A stretch of DNA of 64,000 nt, from positions 248,001 through 312,000 of the forward strand of contig NZ_JAGYHF010000007.1 of the NCBI RefSeq assembly GCF_018336155.1, read 5' to 3'. The translations under genes and the position numbers were made by a program. Origin of the DNA: Pseudomonas rustica. Its GTDB lineage: Bacteria; Pseudomonadota; Gammaproteobacteria; Pseudomonadales; Pseudomonadaceae. The notes under the pieces are model-generated. The model did not search any database. It was not told the DNA's origin and was given only the letters and a program-made list of their open reading frames with translations. Shown piece after piece: positions 34,028 through 42,657 of the stretch; position 1 is the stretch's first letter, and every line of letters starts with the position of its first letter.

Positions 34028-34681
34028 ATGCGTGTTGCCCGTTCGTTAGTCCTTGTTGCCCTGCTGCCGTTGTTTGCGGCGTGCCAGTTGTTCGATGGCC
34101 CGCGTGAAAGTGCCTCGCACGTCGGGCAAACGCGGATGCAGGGGCAACTGACCGCCGCTGAGGGCAAACTGGTGTTCCAGCCGTGTCAGGATCAGCGCCA
34201 ACTGGTGGTCAACGACATCGGCGGCACCAGCGTGCTGCAAGAAGCCGCCACCCTCGCCGACGAGCAAGGCAAGCTGTTCGCCGATGTTCGCGGCAAAGTC
34301 TCCGGCGATCGCCTCGATCTGACTCAGCTGTATCGCGTCGAGCGCTCCGGCACCGCGTGTGATGATCCGAATTTCAAACTGCTGATCCTGCGTGCCGCCG
34401 GCCATGGCCCGGAGTGGAACGTCAAGGTCAGCGGCAAAGGTATGGTCATCGACCGTGAAGGCCAGCCGCCACTCGCCGTGCCATACATTGAAGATCAATT
34501 GGGCGATGGCCGCTTCAACCTCAGCAGCGAAGCCAATAACCAGCGCATCGAATTGTGGGTCGCGCCGCAGCGCTGCATCGACAGCAACACCGGCAGCGTG
34601 CAGCACATGAGCGCCGAGTTGCGTATCGACGGCAAGGTGCAGCGCGGTTGCGGGTATTTCGGCGGATCGCGCAACGACTGA
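34028..34681 (+). CDS. Putative envelope lipoprotein (COG3650-like)
   Basis: 217 residues. The start MRVARSLVLVALLPLFAACQ is a lipoprotein signal with lipobox FAAC. The rest is a soluble beta-rich domain with cysteines at LVFQPCQDQ, GTACDDP, PQRCIDS and QRGCGYF, suggesting two disulfides, and fits the COG3650 group of predicted membrane proteins/lipoproteins. GGAGAG stands 7 nt before the ATG. Function unknown. Confidence 0.75.
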   Translation: MRVARSLVLVALLPLFAACQLFDGPRESASHVGQTRMQGQLTAAEGKLVFQPCQDQRQLVVNDIGGTSVLQEAATLADEQGKLFADVRGKVSGDRLDLTQLYRVERSGTACDDPNFKLLILRAAGHGPEWNVKVSGKGMVIDREGQPPLAVPYIEDQLGDGRFNLSSEANNQRIELWVAPQRCIDSNTGSVQHMSAELRIDGKVQRGCGYFGGSRND

Positions 34682-34778
34682 GCGTTTTAGCCTCACCGGA
34701 TCCGGCCTTTGCGGCTTATAATCGCGGCCTTCAAACGCCCTGGCGCAGTTGTGCGCCCCGCGAACCCGGATCCTCGCC

Positions 34779-36392
34779 ATGTTACGAATCACTGAACTCA
34801 AGCTGCCAATCGACCATCCCGAAGAAGACCTGCGCCCTGCCATCGTGCAGCGCCTGGGCATCGCCAGCGATGATTTGCTCGATTTCACCTTGTTCAAGCG
34901 CAGCTACGACGCGCGCAAAAAGTCCTCCGAACTGTGCTTCATCTACACCATCGACCTCGAAGTTCGCGACGAGGCCAACGTGTTGGGCAAGTTCGCCGAC
35001 GACCGTAACGTCAACGTGGCGCCGGATGTCAGCTACAAATTCGTCGGCGAAGCGCCGAGCGACCTGAACCAGCGCCCGATCGTTGTCGGTTTCGGCCCGT
35101 GCGGCATCTTCGCCGGCCTGCTGCTGGCGCAAATGGGCTTCAAGCCGATCGTCCTCGAACGCGGCACCGAAGTCCGTCAGCGCACCAAGGACACTTGGGG
35201 CCTGTGGCGTAAAAGCGTACTCAATCCAGAATCCAACGTGCAGTTCGGTGAAGGCGGCGCGGGCACGTTCTCCGACGGCAAGCTGTACAGCCAGATCAAG
35301 GATCCGAAGTTCCTTGGCCGCAAAGTCCTGCACGAGTTCGTCAAGGCCGGCGCGCCGGAAGAAATCCTCTACGTCAGCAAGCCGCACATCGGTACGTTCC
35401 GTCTGACCGGCATGGTTGAAAACATGCGCGAGCAGATCCGCGAACTGGGCGGCGAAGTGCGCTTCCAGGAACGCGTCACCGACGTGCTGATCGAAGACGG
35501 CCAACTGGTCGGCGTCGAACTGGCCAGCGGCGAAACCCTGCATTCGAAACACGTGGTTCTGGCCCTCGGCCACAGCGCCCGCGACACTTTCCGCATGCTC
35601 CACAGCCGTGGCGTGTTCATGGAAGCCAAGCCGTTCTCGGTGGGTTTCCGCATCGAACACCCGCAATCGCTGATTGACCGCGCGCGTCTGGGCAAGTACG
35701 CCGGCCACCCGAAACTCGGTGCCGCCGACTACAAACTGGTGCACCACGCCAAGAACGGCCGTTCGGTCTACAGCTTCTGCATGTGCCCGGGCGGCACCGT
35801 GGTCGCGGCGACTTCCGAGCCGAACCGCGTGGTCACCAACGGCATGAGCCAGTACTCGCGTAACGAGCGCAACGCCAACTCCGGCATCGTCGTCGGCATC
35901 ACCCCGGAAGTCGATTATCCGGGCGGCCCGCTGGCGGGGATCGAGTTGCAGGAACGCCTGGAATCTCACGCCTTCATCCTTGGCGGCAGCGATTACAAGG
36001 CGCCGGCGCAACTGGTTGGCGACTTCATCAATGACATTCCTTCGACCGAACTGGGCGAAGTCGAGCCGTCGTACAAACCGGGCGTGGCGCTGGGCGATCT
36101 GTCCCTGGCATTGCCGGAATTTGCGATTGAAGCGATTCGTGAAGCCTTGCCGGCGTTCGAGAAGCAGATTCGCGGTTACTCGCTGCACGATGCGGTGTTG
36201 ACCGGGATCGAGACACGCACCTCGTCGCCGCTGCGCATTACGCGTAACGAAACGCTGCAGAGCATGAACGTGAAGGGCTTGTTCCCGGCGGGTGAAGGCG
36301 CGGGTTATGCGGGCGGGATTCTGTCGGCGGGTGTGGACGGGATTCGCATCGCAGAAGCCGTGGCACGCGACATCCTCGGCCTGACTGACTAA
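34779..36392 (+). CDS. FAD-dependent oxidoreductase (COG2509)
   Basis: 537 residues. An N-terminal domain of about 90 residues (MLRITELKLPIDHPEEDLR...) precedes the FAD-binding VVGFGPCGIFAGLLLAQMGF (about 96), then GEGGAGTFSDGKLY (about 160) and a C-terminal FPAGEGAGYAGGILSAGVDG (about 500). This fits COG2509, uncharacterised FAD dehydrogenases. The substrate is unknown. The ATG at 34779 begins the conserved N-terminal domain; the ten codons upstream do not look conserved. Confidence 0.85.
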   Translation: MLRITELKLPIDHPEEDLRPAIVQRLGIASDDLLDFTLFKRSYDARKKSSELCFIYTIDLEVRDEANVLGKFADDRNVNVAPDVSYKFVGEAPSDLNQRPIVVGFGPCGIFAGLLLAQMGFKPIVLERGTEVRQRTKDTWGLWRKSVLNPESNVQFGEGGAGTFSDGKLYSQIKDPKFLGRKVLHEFVKAGAPEEILYVSKPHIGTFRLTGMVENMREQIRELGGEVRFQERVTDVLIEDGQLVGVELASGETLHSKHVVLALGHSARDTFRMLHSRGVFMEAKPFSVGFRIEHPQSLIDRARLGKYAGHPKLGAADYKLVHHAKNGRSVYSFCMCPGGTVVAATSEPNRVVTNGMSQYSRNERNANSGIVVGITPEVDYPGGPLAGIELQERLESHAFILGGSDYKAPAQLVGDFINDIPSTELGEVEPSYKPGVALGDLSLALPEFAIEAIREALPAFEKQIRGYSLHDAVLTGIETRTSSPLRITRNETLQSMNVKGLFPAGEGAGYAGGILSAGVDGIRIAEAVARDILGLTD

Positions 36393-36421
36393 TCAGCACT
36401 AACTGACACAACACGAAACCC

Positions 36422-36511
36422 CTGTGGGAGCGGGCTTGCTCGCGAAAGCGTCGTTTCAGTCGATACATGTATCGCCTGACACACTGCCTTCGCGAGCAAG
36501 CCCGCTCCCAC
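36422..36511. repeat. REP pair (TTCGCGAGCAAGC family)
   Basis: Inverted arms TGTGGGAGCGGGCTTGCTCG and complement between two convergent genes. Confidence 0.88.
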
Positions 36512-36528
36512 ATTTGGTTTTCGGTGTG

Positions 36529-37623
36529 TCAGATGTTGGCGCGTTGCACTGAGGTCGGCAGCGGTTCACCGCGCTCGGCACTCGCCGCCACCGCCTCAAT
36601 CAACCCACTCAACTCATACCCCTGCGCCGTCAGCCAACCCTGATCGTAATACGTGTCGGCATACCGCTCGCCGCCATCGCACAAAATCGCCACGATCGAC
36701 CCCGACTCCCCCGCCGCTTTCATCTGCTGCGCCGCCATCAACGCGCCGATCAGATTGGTGCCGCTCGACCCACCAACATGCCGGCCCAGACGCTGCGCCA
36801 GATAATGCATGGCCGCCAGCGACAAGGCGTCCGGCACTTTGACCATCGCATCGATCACCTTCGGCAGGAACGACGCTTCCACCCGTGGCCGGCCAATGCC
36901 TTCAATCCGCGAGCCGCAATCCAGACGCAAAGTCGCGTCGCCAGTCTGGTAGTAATCGAAGAACACTGAACGCTCGGCATCGGCGCACAACACGCGGGTG
37001 CAATGCTGGCGATAGCGCACGTAACGGCCGAGGGTCGCGGTGGTGCCGCCGGTGCCGGGGCTGGAAATCAGCCAGCTCGGTTCCGGGTGCGTCTCGAAAC
37101 GCATCTGCTGGAAGATCGATTCAGCGATGTTGTTGTTCGCGCGCCAGTCGGTGGCGCGCTCGGCGTAGGTGAACTGGTCGATGAAGTGACCATCGTGTTC
37201 TCGGGCCAGACGCTCGGATTCGGCGTAGATCTGCGTCGGATCTTTTACCAGATGGCTTTTGCCGCCATAGAACTCGATCTGGGCGATTTTTTCTTTCGAG
37301 GTGGTCGCCGGCATCACCGCAATGAACGGCAAACCGAGCATCCGAGCGAAATACGCTTCGGAAATCGCCGTCGAACCGCTCGACGCTTCGATCACCGGCG
37401 CGCCGGGTTTCAGCCAGCCGTTACACAGTGCATAAAGGAACAACGAACGGGCCAGGCGATGTTTGAGGCTGCCGGTCGGATGACTGGATTCATCCTTGAA
37501 GTACAGCTCGATGCCCGGAAAACCCGGCAGCGGCAAGGGGATCAGATGGGTGTCGGCGCTGCGCTGGAAGTCCGCTTCGATGATGCGGATGGCTTCGCGG
37601 GCCCACTGTCGGTTGTCGCTCAT
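36529..37623 (-). CDS. PLP-dependent cysteine synthase-family enzyme
   Basis: 364 residues, fold type II PLP enzyme. The PLP lysine is in SHPTGSLKHRLARS (about 55), the substrate loop in EASSGSTAISEAYFAR, and the phosphate loop in SSPGTGGTTATLGRY (about 190). NCBI-type annotation would be a cysteine synthase-family protein; Cds1-like L-cysteine desulfhydrase activity is possible, and the sequence alone cannot choose. The ATG at 37623 (MSDNRQWAREAIR) was preferred to an ATG 39 codons upstream. Confidence 0.85.
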   Translation of the reverse strand: MSDNRQWAREAIRIIEADFQRSADTHLIPLPLPGFPGIELYFKDESSHPTGSLKHRLARSLFLYALCNGWLKPGAPVIEASSGSTAISEAYFARMLGLPFIAVMPATTSKEKIAQIEFYGGKSHLVKDPTQIYAESERLAREHDGHFIDQFTYAERATDWRANNNIAESIFQQMRFETHPEPSWLISSPGTGGTTATLGRYVRYRQHCTRVLCADAERSVFFDYYQTGDATLRLDCGSRIEGIGRPRVEASFLPKVIDAMVKVPDALSLAAMHYLAQRLGRHVGGSSGTNLIGALMAAQQMKAAGESGSIVAILCDGGERYADTYYDQGWLTAQGYELSGLIEAVAASAERGEPLPTSVQRANI

Positions 37624-37874
37624 GGTCTGTGTTCTCGTTGAATCGGGCAGGAGATTGGCCTCCTGAAAAGGTTCGTACCTCAGATTAGGATTAATCCTAT
37701 ATTCCGCACAGATACAGCTGAGTCTCAATATGTCAGGCAACTGCTAGGCTCACCGTGGCTTGAGCCAGAGAGCCTGTAACGACATATAACAAAAAAGAAT
37801 ATAACTTTTGTTTTAACAACTAACAGTACGGGTTAGGGTGTTCCACCTTTTTGACGATTCGATGGAGAGCGACC

Positions 37875-39065
37875 TTGCCTCTGCGTAGCACTTTCACGCG
37901 TTTCTTTCAGTTGGAAGCTGCCAGCGGTCTGTTATTGATCGCCGCGGCCATCCTGGCTCTGATTATCAACAACTCGCCACTGTCGTGGCTGTACACCGGC
38001 CTGCTCGACACCCCCGTGGTGGCGCAGATCGGTGCGTTGAAAATCGCTAAACCCCTGCTGCTGTGGATCAACGATGGCCTGATGGCGATGTTTTTCCTGC
38101 TCATAGGCCTGGAAGTGAAACGCGAGGTACTCGACGGTCAGCTGTCGAAGCCGTCGCAAATCGTCCTGCCCGGCGCCGCAGCCATCGGCGGCATGCTGGT
38201 GCCGGCGCTGATCTACTGGTTCCTCAACCGCGACAACCCTGCGGCCCTCAGCGGCTGGGCGATCCCGACCGCCACCGACATCGCCTTCGCCCTCGGCGTA
38301 CTGGCCCTGCTCGGCAAGCGCGTACCGGTGTCGTTGAAGCTGTTCCTGATGACCCTGGCAATCATCGATGACCTCGGCGCCATCGTCATCATCGCGATCT
38401 TCTACTCCGGCGAACTGTCGACCCTGTCGCTGGGCCTCGCGGCCGCGTGTATTGCGTCGCTGGTGGCGATGAACCGACTCGGGGTGGTCAAGCTCGGGCC
38501 GTACATGATCATCGGGCTGATCCTCTGGGTCTGCGTGCTCAAAAGCGGTGTCCACGCGACGCTGGCCGGCGTGACCCTGGCCTTCTGCATCCCGCTGCGC
38601 ACGAAAAACGCCGAGCCGTCGCCACTGCTGACCCTCGAACATGCGCTACATCCGTGGGTCGCCTACGGCATCCTGCCGCTGTTCGCTTTCGCCAACGCCG
38701 GCCTGTCGCTGAGCGGCGTCACCGTCGAAAGCTTCACCCACGACGTGCCGATGGGCATTGCAGTCGGCCTGCTGCTCGGCAAAACCGTCGGCGTCTTCGG
38801 CCTCACCTGGCTGGCCGTCAAAGTCGGCATCGCCGCCCTGCCCCAAGGCGCCAACTGGGGCCAGGTCATGGGCGTGGCGATCCTCTGCGGGATCGGCTTC
38901 ACCATGAGCCTGTTTGTTGGTTCGCTGGCCTTTGAACCCGGCGTGAGCGACTACGCCGGGATGGATCGAATGGGCATTCTGACCGGCTCGATTCTGGCGG
39001 CGCTGATTGGTTATGCGGTGACGGCGGCGGCGAGTCGCCGAAACACATTACCGAATCCTGCGTAG
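37875..39065 (+). CDS. nhaA: Na+/H+ antiporter NhaA
   Basis: Inner-membrane sodium/proton antiporter, 396 residues and about 12 helices (E. coli NhaA 388). The paired aspartates are in LAIIDDLGAIVIIAIFYSG (about 160), and TATDIAFALGVLALLGKR precedes them; the start SGLLLIAAAILALIINNSP is typical. I take the TTG at 37875 as start because GGAGAG stands 7 nt before it and the family N terminus (MPLRSTFTRFFQLEAASG) begins there. A further in-frame TTG lies 24 nt upstream. Confidence 0.94.
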   Translation: MPLRSTFTRFFQLEAASGLLLIAAAILALIINNSPLSWLYTGLLDTPVVAQIGALKIAKPLLLWINDGLMAMFFLLIGLEVKREVLDGQLSKPSQIVLPGAAAIGGMLVPALIYWFLNRDNPAALSGWAIPTATDIAFALGVLALLGKRVPVSLKLFLMTLAIIDDLGAIVIIAIFYSGELSTLSLGLAAACIASLVAMNRLGVVKLGPYMIIGLILWVCVLKSGVHATLAGVTLAFCIPLRTKNAEPSPLLTLEHALHPWVAYGILPLFAFANAGLSLSGVTVESFTHDVPMGIAVGLLLGKTVGVFGLTWLAVKVGIAALPQGANWGQVMGVAILCGIGFTMSLFVGSLAFEPGVSDYAGMDRMGILTGSILAALIGYAVTAAASRRNTLPNPA

Positions 39066-39070
39066 AACAC

Positions 39071-39166
39071 CTGTGGCGAGGGGATTTATCCCCGATGGAC
39101 TGCGTAGCAGTCCCATTCTTTTGGGGCCGCTACGCAGTCCAACGGGGATAAATCCCCTCGCCACAA
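39071..39166. repeat. REP-like palindrome (CTGTGGCGAGGGG family)
   Basis: Arms CTGTGGCGAGGGGATTTATC and the complementary GATAAATCCCCTCGCCACA, with inner ACTGCGTAGCAGTCC pairing, 5 bp after nhaA. Confidence 0.85.
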
Positions 39167-39301
39167 GTCCCGCCACACTGATATACAGCGACTAATCCCC
39201 ACCTCTTTAAAGACACGTCCTACAGCCACAATTTTCCTGCTTCGTTAACGTTGCCCAGTCCCTTGCGAGGGGCTGTCGATGGATGAACGAAAGGACGATC
39301 A

Positions 39302-40531
39302 GTGGCTGGCAACAAGGACATTCCCCGGGTTCCCAACCCACCGCAAGGCGACGGGCATCACGTCACCTAACGCTACATGACGGCCAGTAAATTGGCTGAC
39401 CGCGACGCCAGACAAAATGCTTACGACGCCATGCTGGCCCGGCAAGAGGCTTTCGAGCGTGGTCGGGAAGTGGCGGCGAAAAAGGACGATGTCGTTCGGG
39501 CCGGCTGCGTATTCGCCAAGTCCTGCAAATTGCCGGACGCGATCATCGATTACGCCAATCCTTCGGGGATGGTGCCGACTGACAGTTTGAAGGACTACGG
39601 TGAGCTGATTTTGCTGGGCGCGCGTGAGGCTGATGATAGCGGCGGCGTCCCGCTCAAGAAAATCGGTGCAACCGCCATTCCGGCCGGGTTTGGCAGTCTG
39701 GCGTTGGCGGGTTCGGTGTTTGAAGCCCTGCCCGCTGTGGTATCCAGTGCGGCCGTTGCGCCTTTGGTGGGTTTGGTCGCGCTGTTCATGCCATCGAGTC
39801 TTGGCGACAGTGCGCTGTATACCGATGAGCAGTTGCGCGGGCTTGAGCAGGCGCGAACTCGTGTTCGGCTGAGAATCGAACAACAGGCCGACGGCAGTCT
39901 GAAAGGTTACGGTTTCTACACCGGCAAGAATCGTGATTGGGAAATGGTTGATGTCGTGCAGTTCACCGCGCGCGGCAGCCAGTTCATTGCGGATCTGGGT
40001 GAAGGCGTCGAACTGATCTGGACGCCTGCTGTGGATGGCTCCGACATTCTCGGTATTCCGGCGCTGGAGGCTGCACCGCAAGCGCCGCATATCTGGGTGT
40101 ATCCACCGACGAAAGCGGCGGACGGGATTCTGGTTAATCCGGTTTATCCGCCGGAGTATCGGGATTTCATTTTGGTTTTTCCGGCTAATTCGGGTGTTAG
40201 GCCGGTATACATCGTAGTCAGCACATCATCACGTAAAGGCTTACCGTCCGCGGGGCATAGTTATCATAGGCCGCCAAAAGCAGAGGAAATCACTGCATTT
40301 CCCGGACTGATAAAGGTGCAGAAAAAGAATCCCATACAAGGAGGCGGAGGACTTCGGGAACGGTGGAAAGATCCGAAAGGTAGAAAAATCTACGAGTGGG
40401 ACTCGATGCACGGAGAGTTGGAGGTTTACCGAGCAAGTGACGGAACTCACCTAGGCGCGTTTGACCCTTTTACAGGAGAGCGACGCGAAGATGCGAAAGA
40501 TGAAAGAAGCATCAGAAAAAAATATTTGTGA
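39302..40531 (+). pseudogene. Colicin E3-type rRNase bacteriocin with an in-frame stop at codon 23
   Basis: The natural start appears to be GTG 39302: AAAGGA lies 6 nt upstream and the frame reads MAGNKDIPRVPNPPQGDGHH before TAA at 39368-39370. The same frame continues after it, with an ATG at 39377 opening 384 codons. That part has a mid S-type pyocin-like domain (ALYTDEQLRGLEQARTRVRL onward, about 150-275) and a C-terminal domain closely like the colicin E3 16S rRNase: WDSMHGELE gives Asp342, His345, Glu349, with Arg352 (numbering from ATG). The catalytic residues are intact and cognate immunity follows. Either a nonsense mutant, or restart at the ATG two codons after the stop yields a shortened toxin. 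No classic receptor domain is seen. Confidence 0.85.
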
Positions 40532-40539
40532 GGTTGATG

Positions 40540-40794
40540 ATGGGATTAAAACTGAGGCTGGAGTGGTACGACAAGCAAACTGATCTGTGCGAAGGCGAAG
40601 AGTATTCCAAGGATTTAGGCGATGATGAGGGCGTTTTGAATGCCTTGGGAATACCGGTGGAAAACAACATAAACAATGGCGGTTTCAATGTTTTCGAAGA
40701 ATGGATTCCAATCATTCAGCCGTATTTTCAACATGGCATCGTCTTCAAAACTTACGATTATCAGATCTCTTTTGACTACAGCGATGTCTGGTGA
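40540..40794 (+). CDS. Colicin E3/cloacin-type immunity protein
   Basis: 84 residues, MGLKLRLEWYDKQTD onward, closely similar to the colicin E3 immunity protein Im3 over its whole length (GEEYSKDLGDD, NNINNGGFNV, EWIPIIQPYF, ISFDYSD). It should bind the rRNase domain and protect the producer. The start lies 8 bp after the toxin stop; a GAGG spans the junction. A preceding ATG directly adjoins it. The intact immunity gene beside an interrupted toxin suggests selection for resistance or for residual toxin expression. Confidence 0.92.
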   Translation: MGLKLRLEWYDKQTDLCEGEEYSKDLGDDEGVLNALGIPVENNINNGGFNVFEEWIPIIQPYFQHGIVFKTYDYQISFDYSDVW

Positions 40795-40803
40795 TGGTCT
40801 CTT

Positions 40804-41037
40804 ATGATTTATAGGATTGAAGCATTCGATAGGAAAACAGAGTTTCTCGTTTTTGAAGAAGACCTGCCTAGCGGATGCGACGAGAACCTGGCTGCCATCA
40901 TGAATTGGTCTTGTAAGCAGGAAGGCTGGGAGGGTTACGATCTTTCAAATGATCAGCTTGCCGCGCTGGAGAAACTGCTGGGAAGGAACGTCTTCGATCC
41001 GAAGTACACCTTCCAACTGACGTGCAATGGACGTTGA
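40804..41037 (+). CDS. Small acidic protein linked to the bacteriocin (DUF7683-like)
   Basis: 77 residues, MIYRIEAFDRKTEFLVFEED onward, ending FQLTCNGR; soluble and acidic. I recall similar short proteins beside Pseudomonas S-type bacteriocin immunity genes (a DUF7683-type group). It starts 9 bp after the immunity gene, so it is in the same operon. A second immunity factor or an orphan immunity against a related toxin is likely but not shown. Confidence 0.7.
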   Translation: MIYRIEAFDRKTEFLVFEEDLPSGCDENLAAIMNWSCKQEGWEGYDLSNDQLAALEKLLGRNVFDPKYTFQLTCNGR

Positions 41038-41048
41038 AGCACAATAAA

Positions 41049-41084
41049 GAAAAACCCCGACCAGTCACCTGATCGGGGTTTTCT
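41049..41084. terminator. Bidirectional terminator
   Basis: AAAACCCCGA and TCGGGGTTTTC pair with a loop around CAGTCACCTG; A-run and T-run flank it, between the bacteriocin operon and a convergent lipoprotein gene. Confidence 0.92.
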
Positions 41085-41102
41085 TCAACGACTCGCTTTC
41101 GC

Positions 41103-41567
41103 TTAGTGCGAAACGCGGCTCGTCCCGCCAACAGTCGAAATTCGTACCCGCTCGCCAACGCGGAACACTTCGTTCTCCTGAACCTGCTGCACGTAGGCGC
41201 GCATGCTGCCGTCATCCTCACGCACGGTGATTTCCACACCCTGAGTACGGGTCAAACCTTCTTCCGTGGCCGAACCAATCAAACCGCCCGCCACCGCACC
41301 GATGACCGCTGCAACGATGCTGCCCTTGCCGCCGCCAATGGCGCTGCCGCCGACGCCGCCGACTGCTGCACCGGCGAGGCCGCCGATCGGGGTTTTGGTG
41401 CCTTCGATTTTGACCGGGCGCAGGGATTCGATGGTGCCCATGCGAATCGTCTGCACGCGACGCGCTTCGTCACGGGAGTAGGAGTCGCCGGTCAGGCTCG
41501 ATTGGCAGCCGGTAAGCAACATCGCCATCGTGGAAAAGGAAGCAACCAGCAGAACAGACTTACGCAT
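41103..41567 (-). CDS. Glycine-zipper outer-membrane lipoprotein (SlyB-like)
   Basis: 154 residues. The signal MRKSVLLVASFSTMAMLLTGCQ ends in lipobox LTGC. A glycine-zipper 2TM segment follows (PIGGLAGAAVGGVGGSAIGG, then AAVIGAVAGGLIGSATEE, about 60-105) and a C-terminal beta domain (EITVREDDGSMRAYVQQV). This is the SlyB/PCP architecture; such lipoproteins support outer-membrane stability. The ATG at 41567 starts the signal peptide. Confidence 0.88.
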   Translation of the reverse strand: MRKSVLLVASFSTMAMLLTGCQSSLTGDSYSRDEARRVQTIRMGTIESLRPVKIEGTKTPIGGLAGAAVGGVGGSAIGGGKGSIVAAVIGAVAGGLIGSATEEGLTRTQGVEITVREDDGSMRAYVQQVQENEVFRVGERVRISTVGGTSRVSH

Positions 41568-41744
41568 AGCATCAACTCCAAAAGAACATATATTCATTAA
41601 ACTCCGCTGCTTGACGCCTGTCACGGCGCAGCCCGGACAAATTTGCTTTCATTCAGGCGAGGTACAGACGCCTGCACGTTTCCTTCTAGAGCCCTACAGT
41701 AGCGCCAAATTACGGATTCTGCGCCACCGCCCCCAAGGATTTTC

Positions 41745-41981
41745 ATGGATTACTTCATCATTTTCGCCACCACGCTCGCCGGGCTGTACTTCCACGGGTG
41801 GCTGTACGTGCGGATCAAACGCTGGATGGATCGCGACCTGGCGCTGTCGCTGGCCGGCAAGGATGAAGGTAAACGCGCCTACATGCTCGAGCAACTGGCG
41901 AGCGCTCGGGCGCAGAAGATCAAGCGCCGCGATCTACCGCAGTGGCTCATTGCCGCTGCGGCAAGCTATCTCGCTCGGTAG
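41745..41981 (+). CDS. Small single-helix membrane protein, unknown
   Basis: 78 residues. An N-terminal helix (MDYFIIFATTLAGLYFHGWL) anchors a basic, charged cytoplasmic tail (RIKRWMDRDLALSLAG, RAQKIKRRDLPQWL). No motif is known to me. It is convergent with pdxH, whose stop codon lies 6 bp away. Confidence 0.7.
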   Translation: MDYFIIFATTLAGLYFHGWLYVRIKRWMDRDLALSLAGKDEGKRAYMLEQLASARAQKIKRRDLPQWLIAAAASYLAR

Positions 41982-41986
41982 ACTGC

Positions 41987-42634
41987 TTAAGGTGCCAGAC
42001 GTTCAACAGACCATTGGCCGGTCTGCAGACGGTAGTTGAGGCGATCGTGCAGACGGCTCGGACGGCCCTGCCAGAATTCGATGCGCTCAGGCAGCAAGCG
42101 GTAACCGCCCCAGTGTTGCGGGCAATCTGGCTGGCTGTCGGAGAAACGTTGTTCAGTCGCTTTGAGCAGGTCTTCCAGCTCACCACGACCGTTGATCACT
42201 CGGCTTTGCGGCGACGCCCATGCACCGAGGCGACTGCCCAGCGGACGCACCTGATAATACGCATCGGATTCTTCCGGCGTGACCTTCACGACGCGCCCTT
42301 CGATGCGCACCTGGCGCTCTAGGGTTGGCCAGAAGAACGTCATGGCGGCAAACGGATTCGCCGCCAGATGCTGGCCCTTGGCACTTTCGTAATTGGTGAA
42401 GAAGGTAAAGCCCTGCGCGTCCAGGCCCTTGAGCAGCAGAATGCGGCAATGCGGACGGCCGTCCGTATCAACCGTGGCCAGGGTCATGGCGTTGGCTTCC
42501 ACCGGTGCCTGCTCGGTTTTCACCGCGTCGGCGAACCACTGGTGGAACAGCGCAAACGGCTCGGCCGGGGCTTGCGCCTCGGACAAACCATCCCGGGTGT
42601 AATCACGACGCATATCTGCCAGAGCCTGGGTCAT
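41987..42634 (-). CDS. pdxH: Pyridoxamine 5'-phosphate oxidase PdxH
   Basis: FMN enzyme making pyridoxal 5'-phosphate from PNP or PMP; 215 residues. Family blocks: MTLATVDTDGRPHCRILLLKG (FMN binding, about 50), FFTNYESAKGQ, FFWPTLERQVRIEGRV and the C-terminal EFWQGRPSRLHDRLNYR signature. Standard start MTQALADMRRDY. Next gene on the same strand is an OmpA lipoprotein 23 bp upstream. Confidence 0.97.
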   Translation of the reverse strand: MTQALADMRRDYTRDGLSEAQAPAEPFALFHQWFADAVKTEQAPVEANAMTLATVDTDGRPHCRILLLKGLDAQGFTFFTNYESAKGQHLAANPFAAMTFFWPTLERQVRIEGRVVKVTPEESDAYYQVRPLGSRLGAWASPQSRVINGRGELEDLLKATEQRFSDSQPDCPQHWGGYRLLPERIEFWQGRPSRLHDRLNYRLQTGQWSVERLAP

Positions 42635-42657
42635 GGCGCATTCCTTTCGTTAGCGAA

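Noticed and set aside
39176..39190. CTGATATACAG upstream of the bacteriocin as an SOS box
   Set aside because: Only 5 bp separate CTG and CAG; LexA needs 10.
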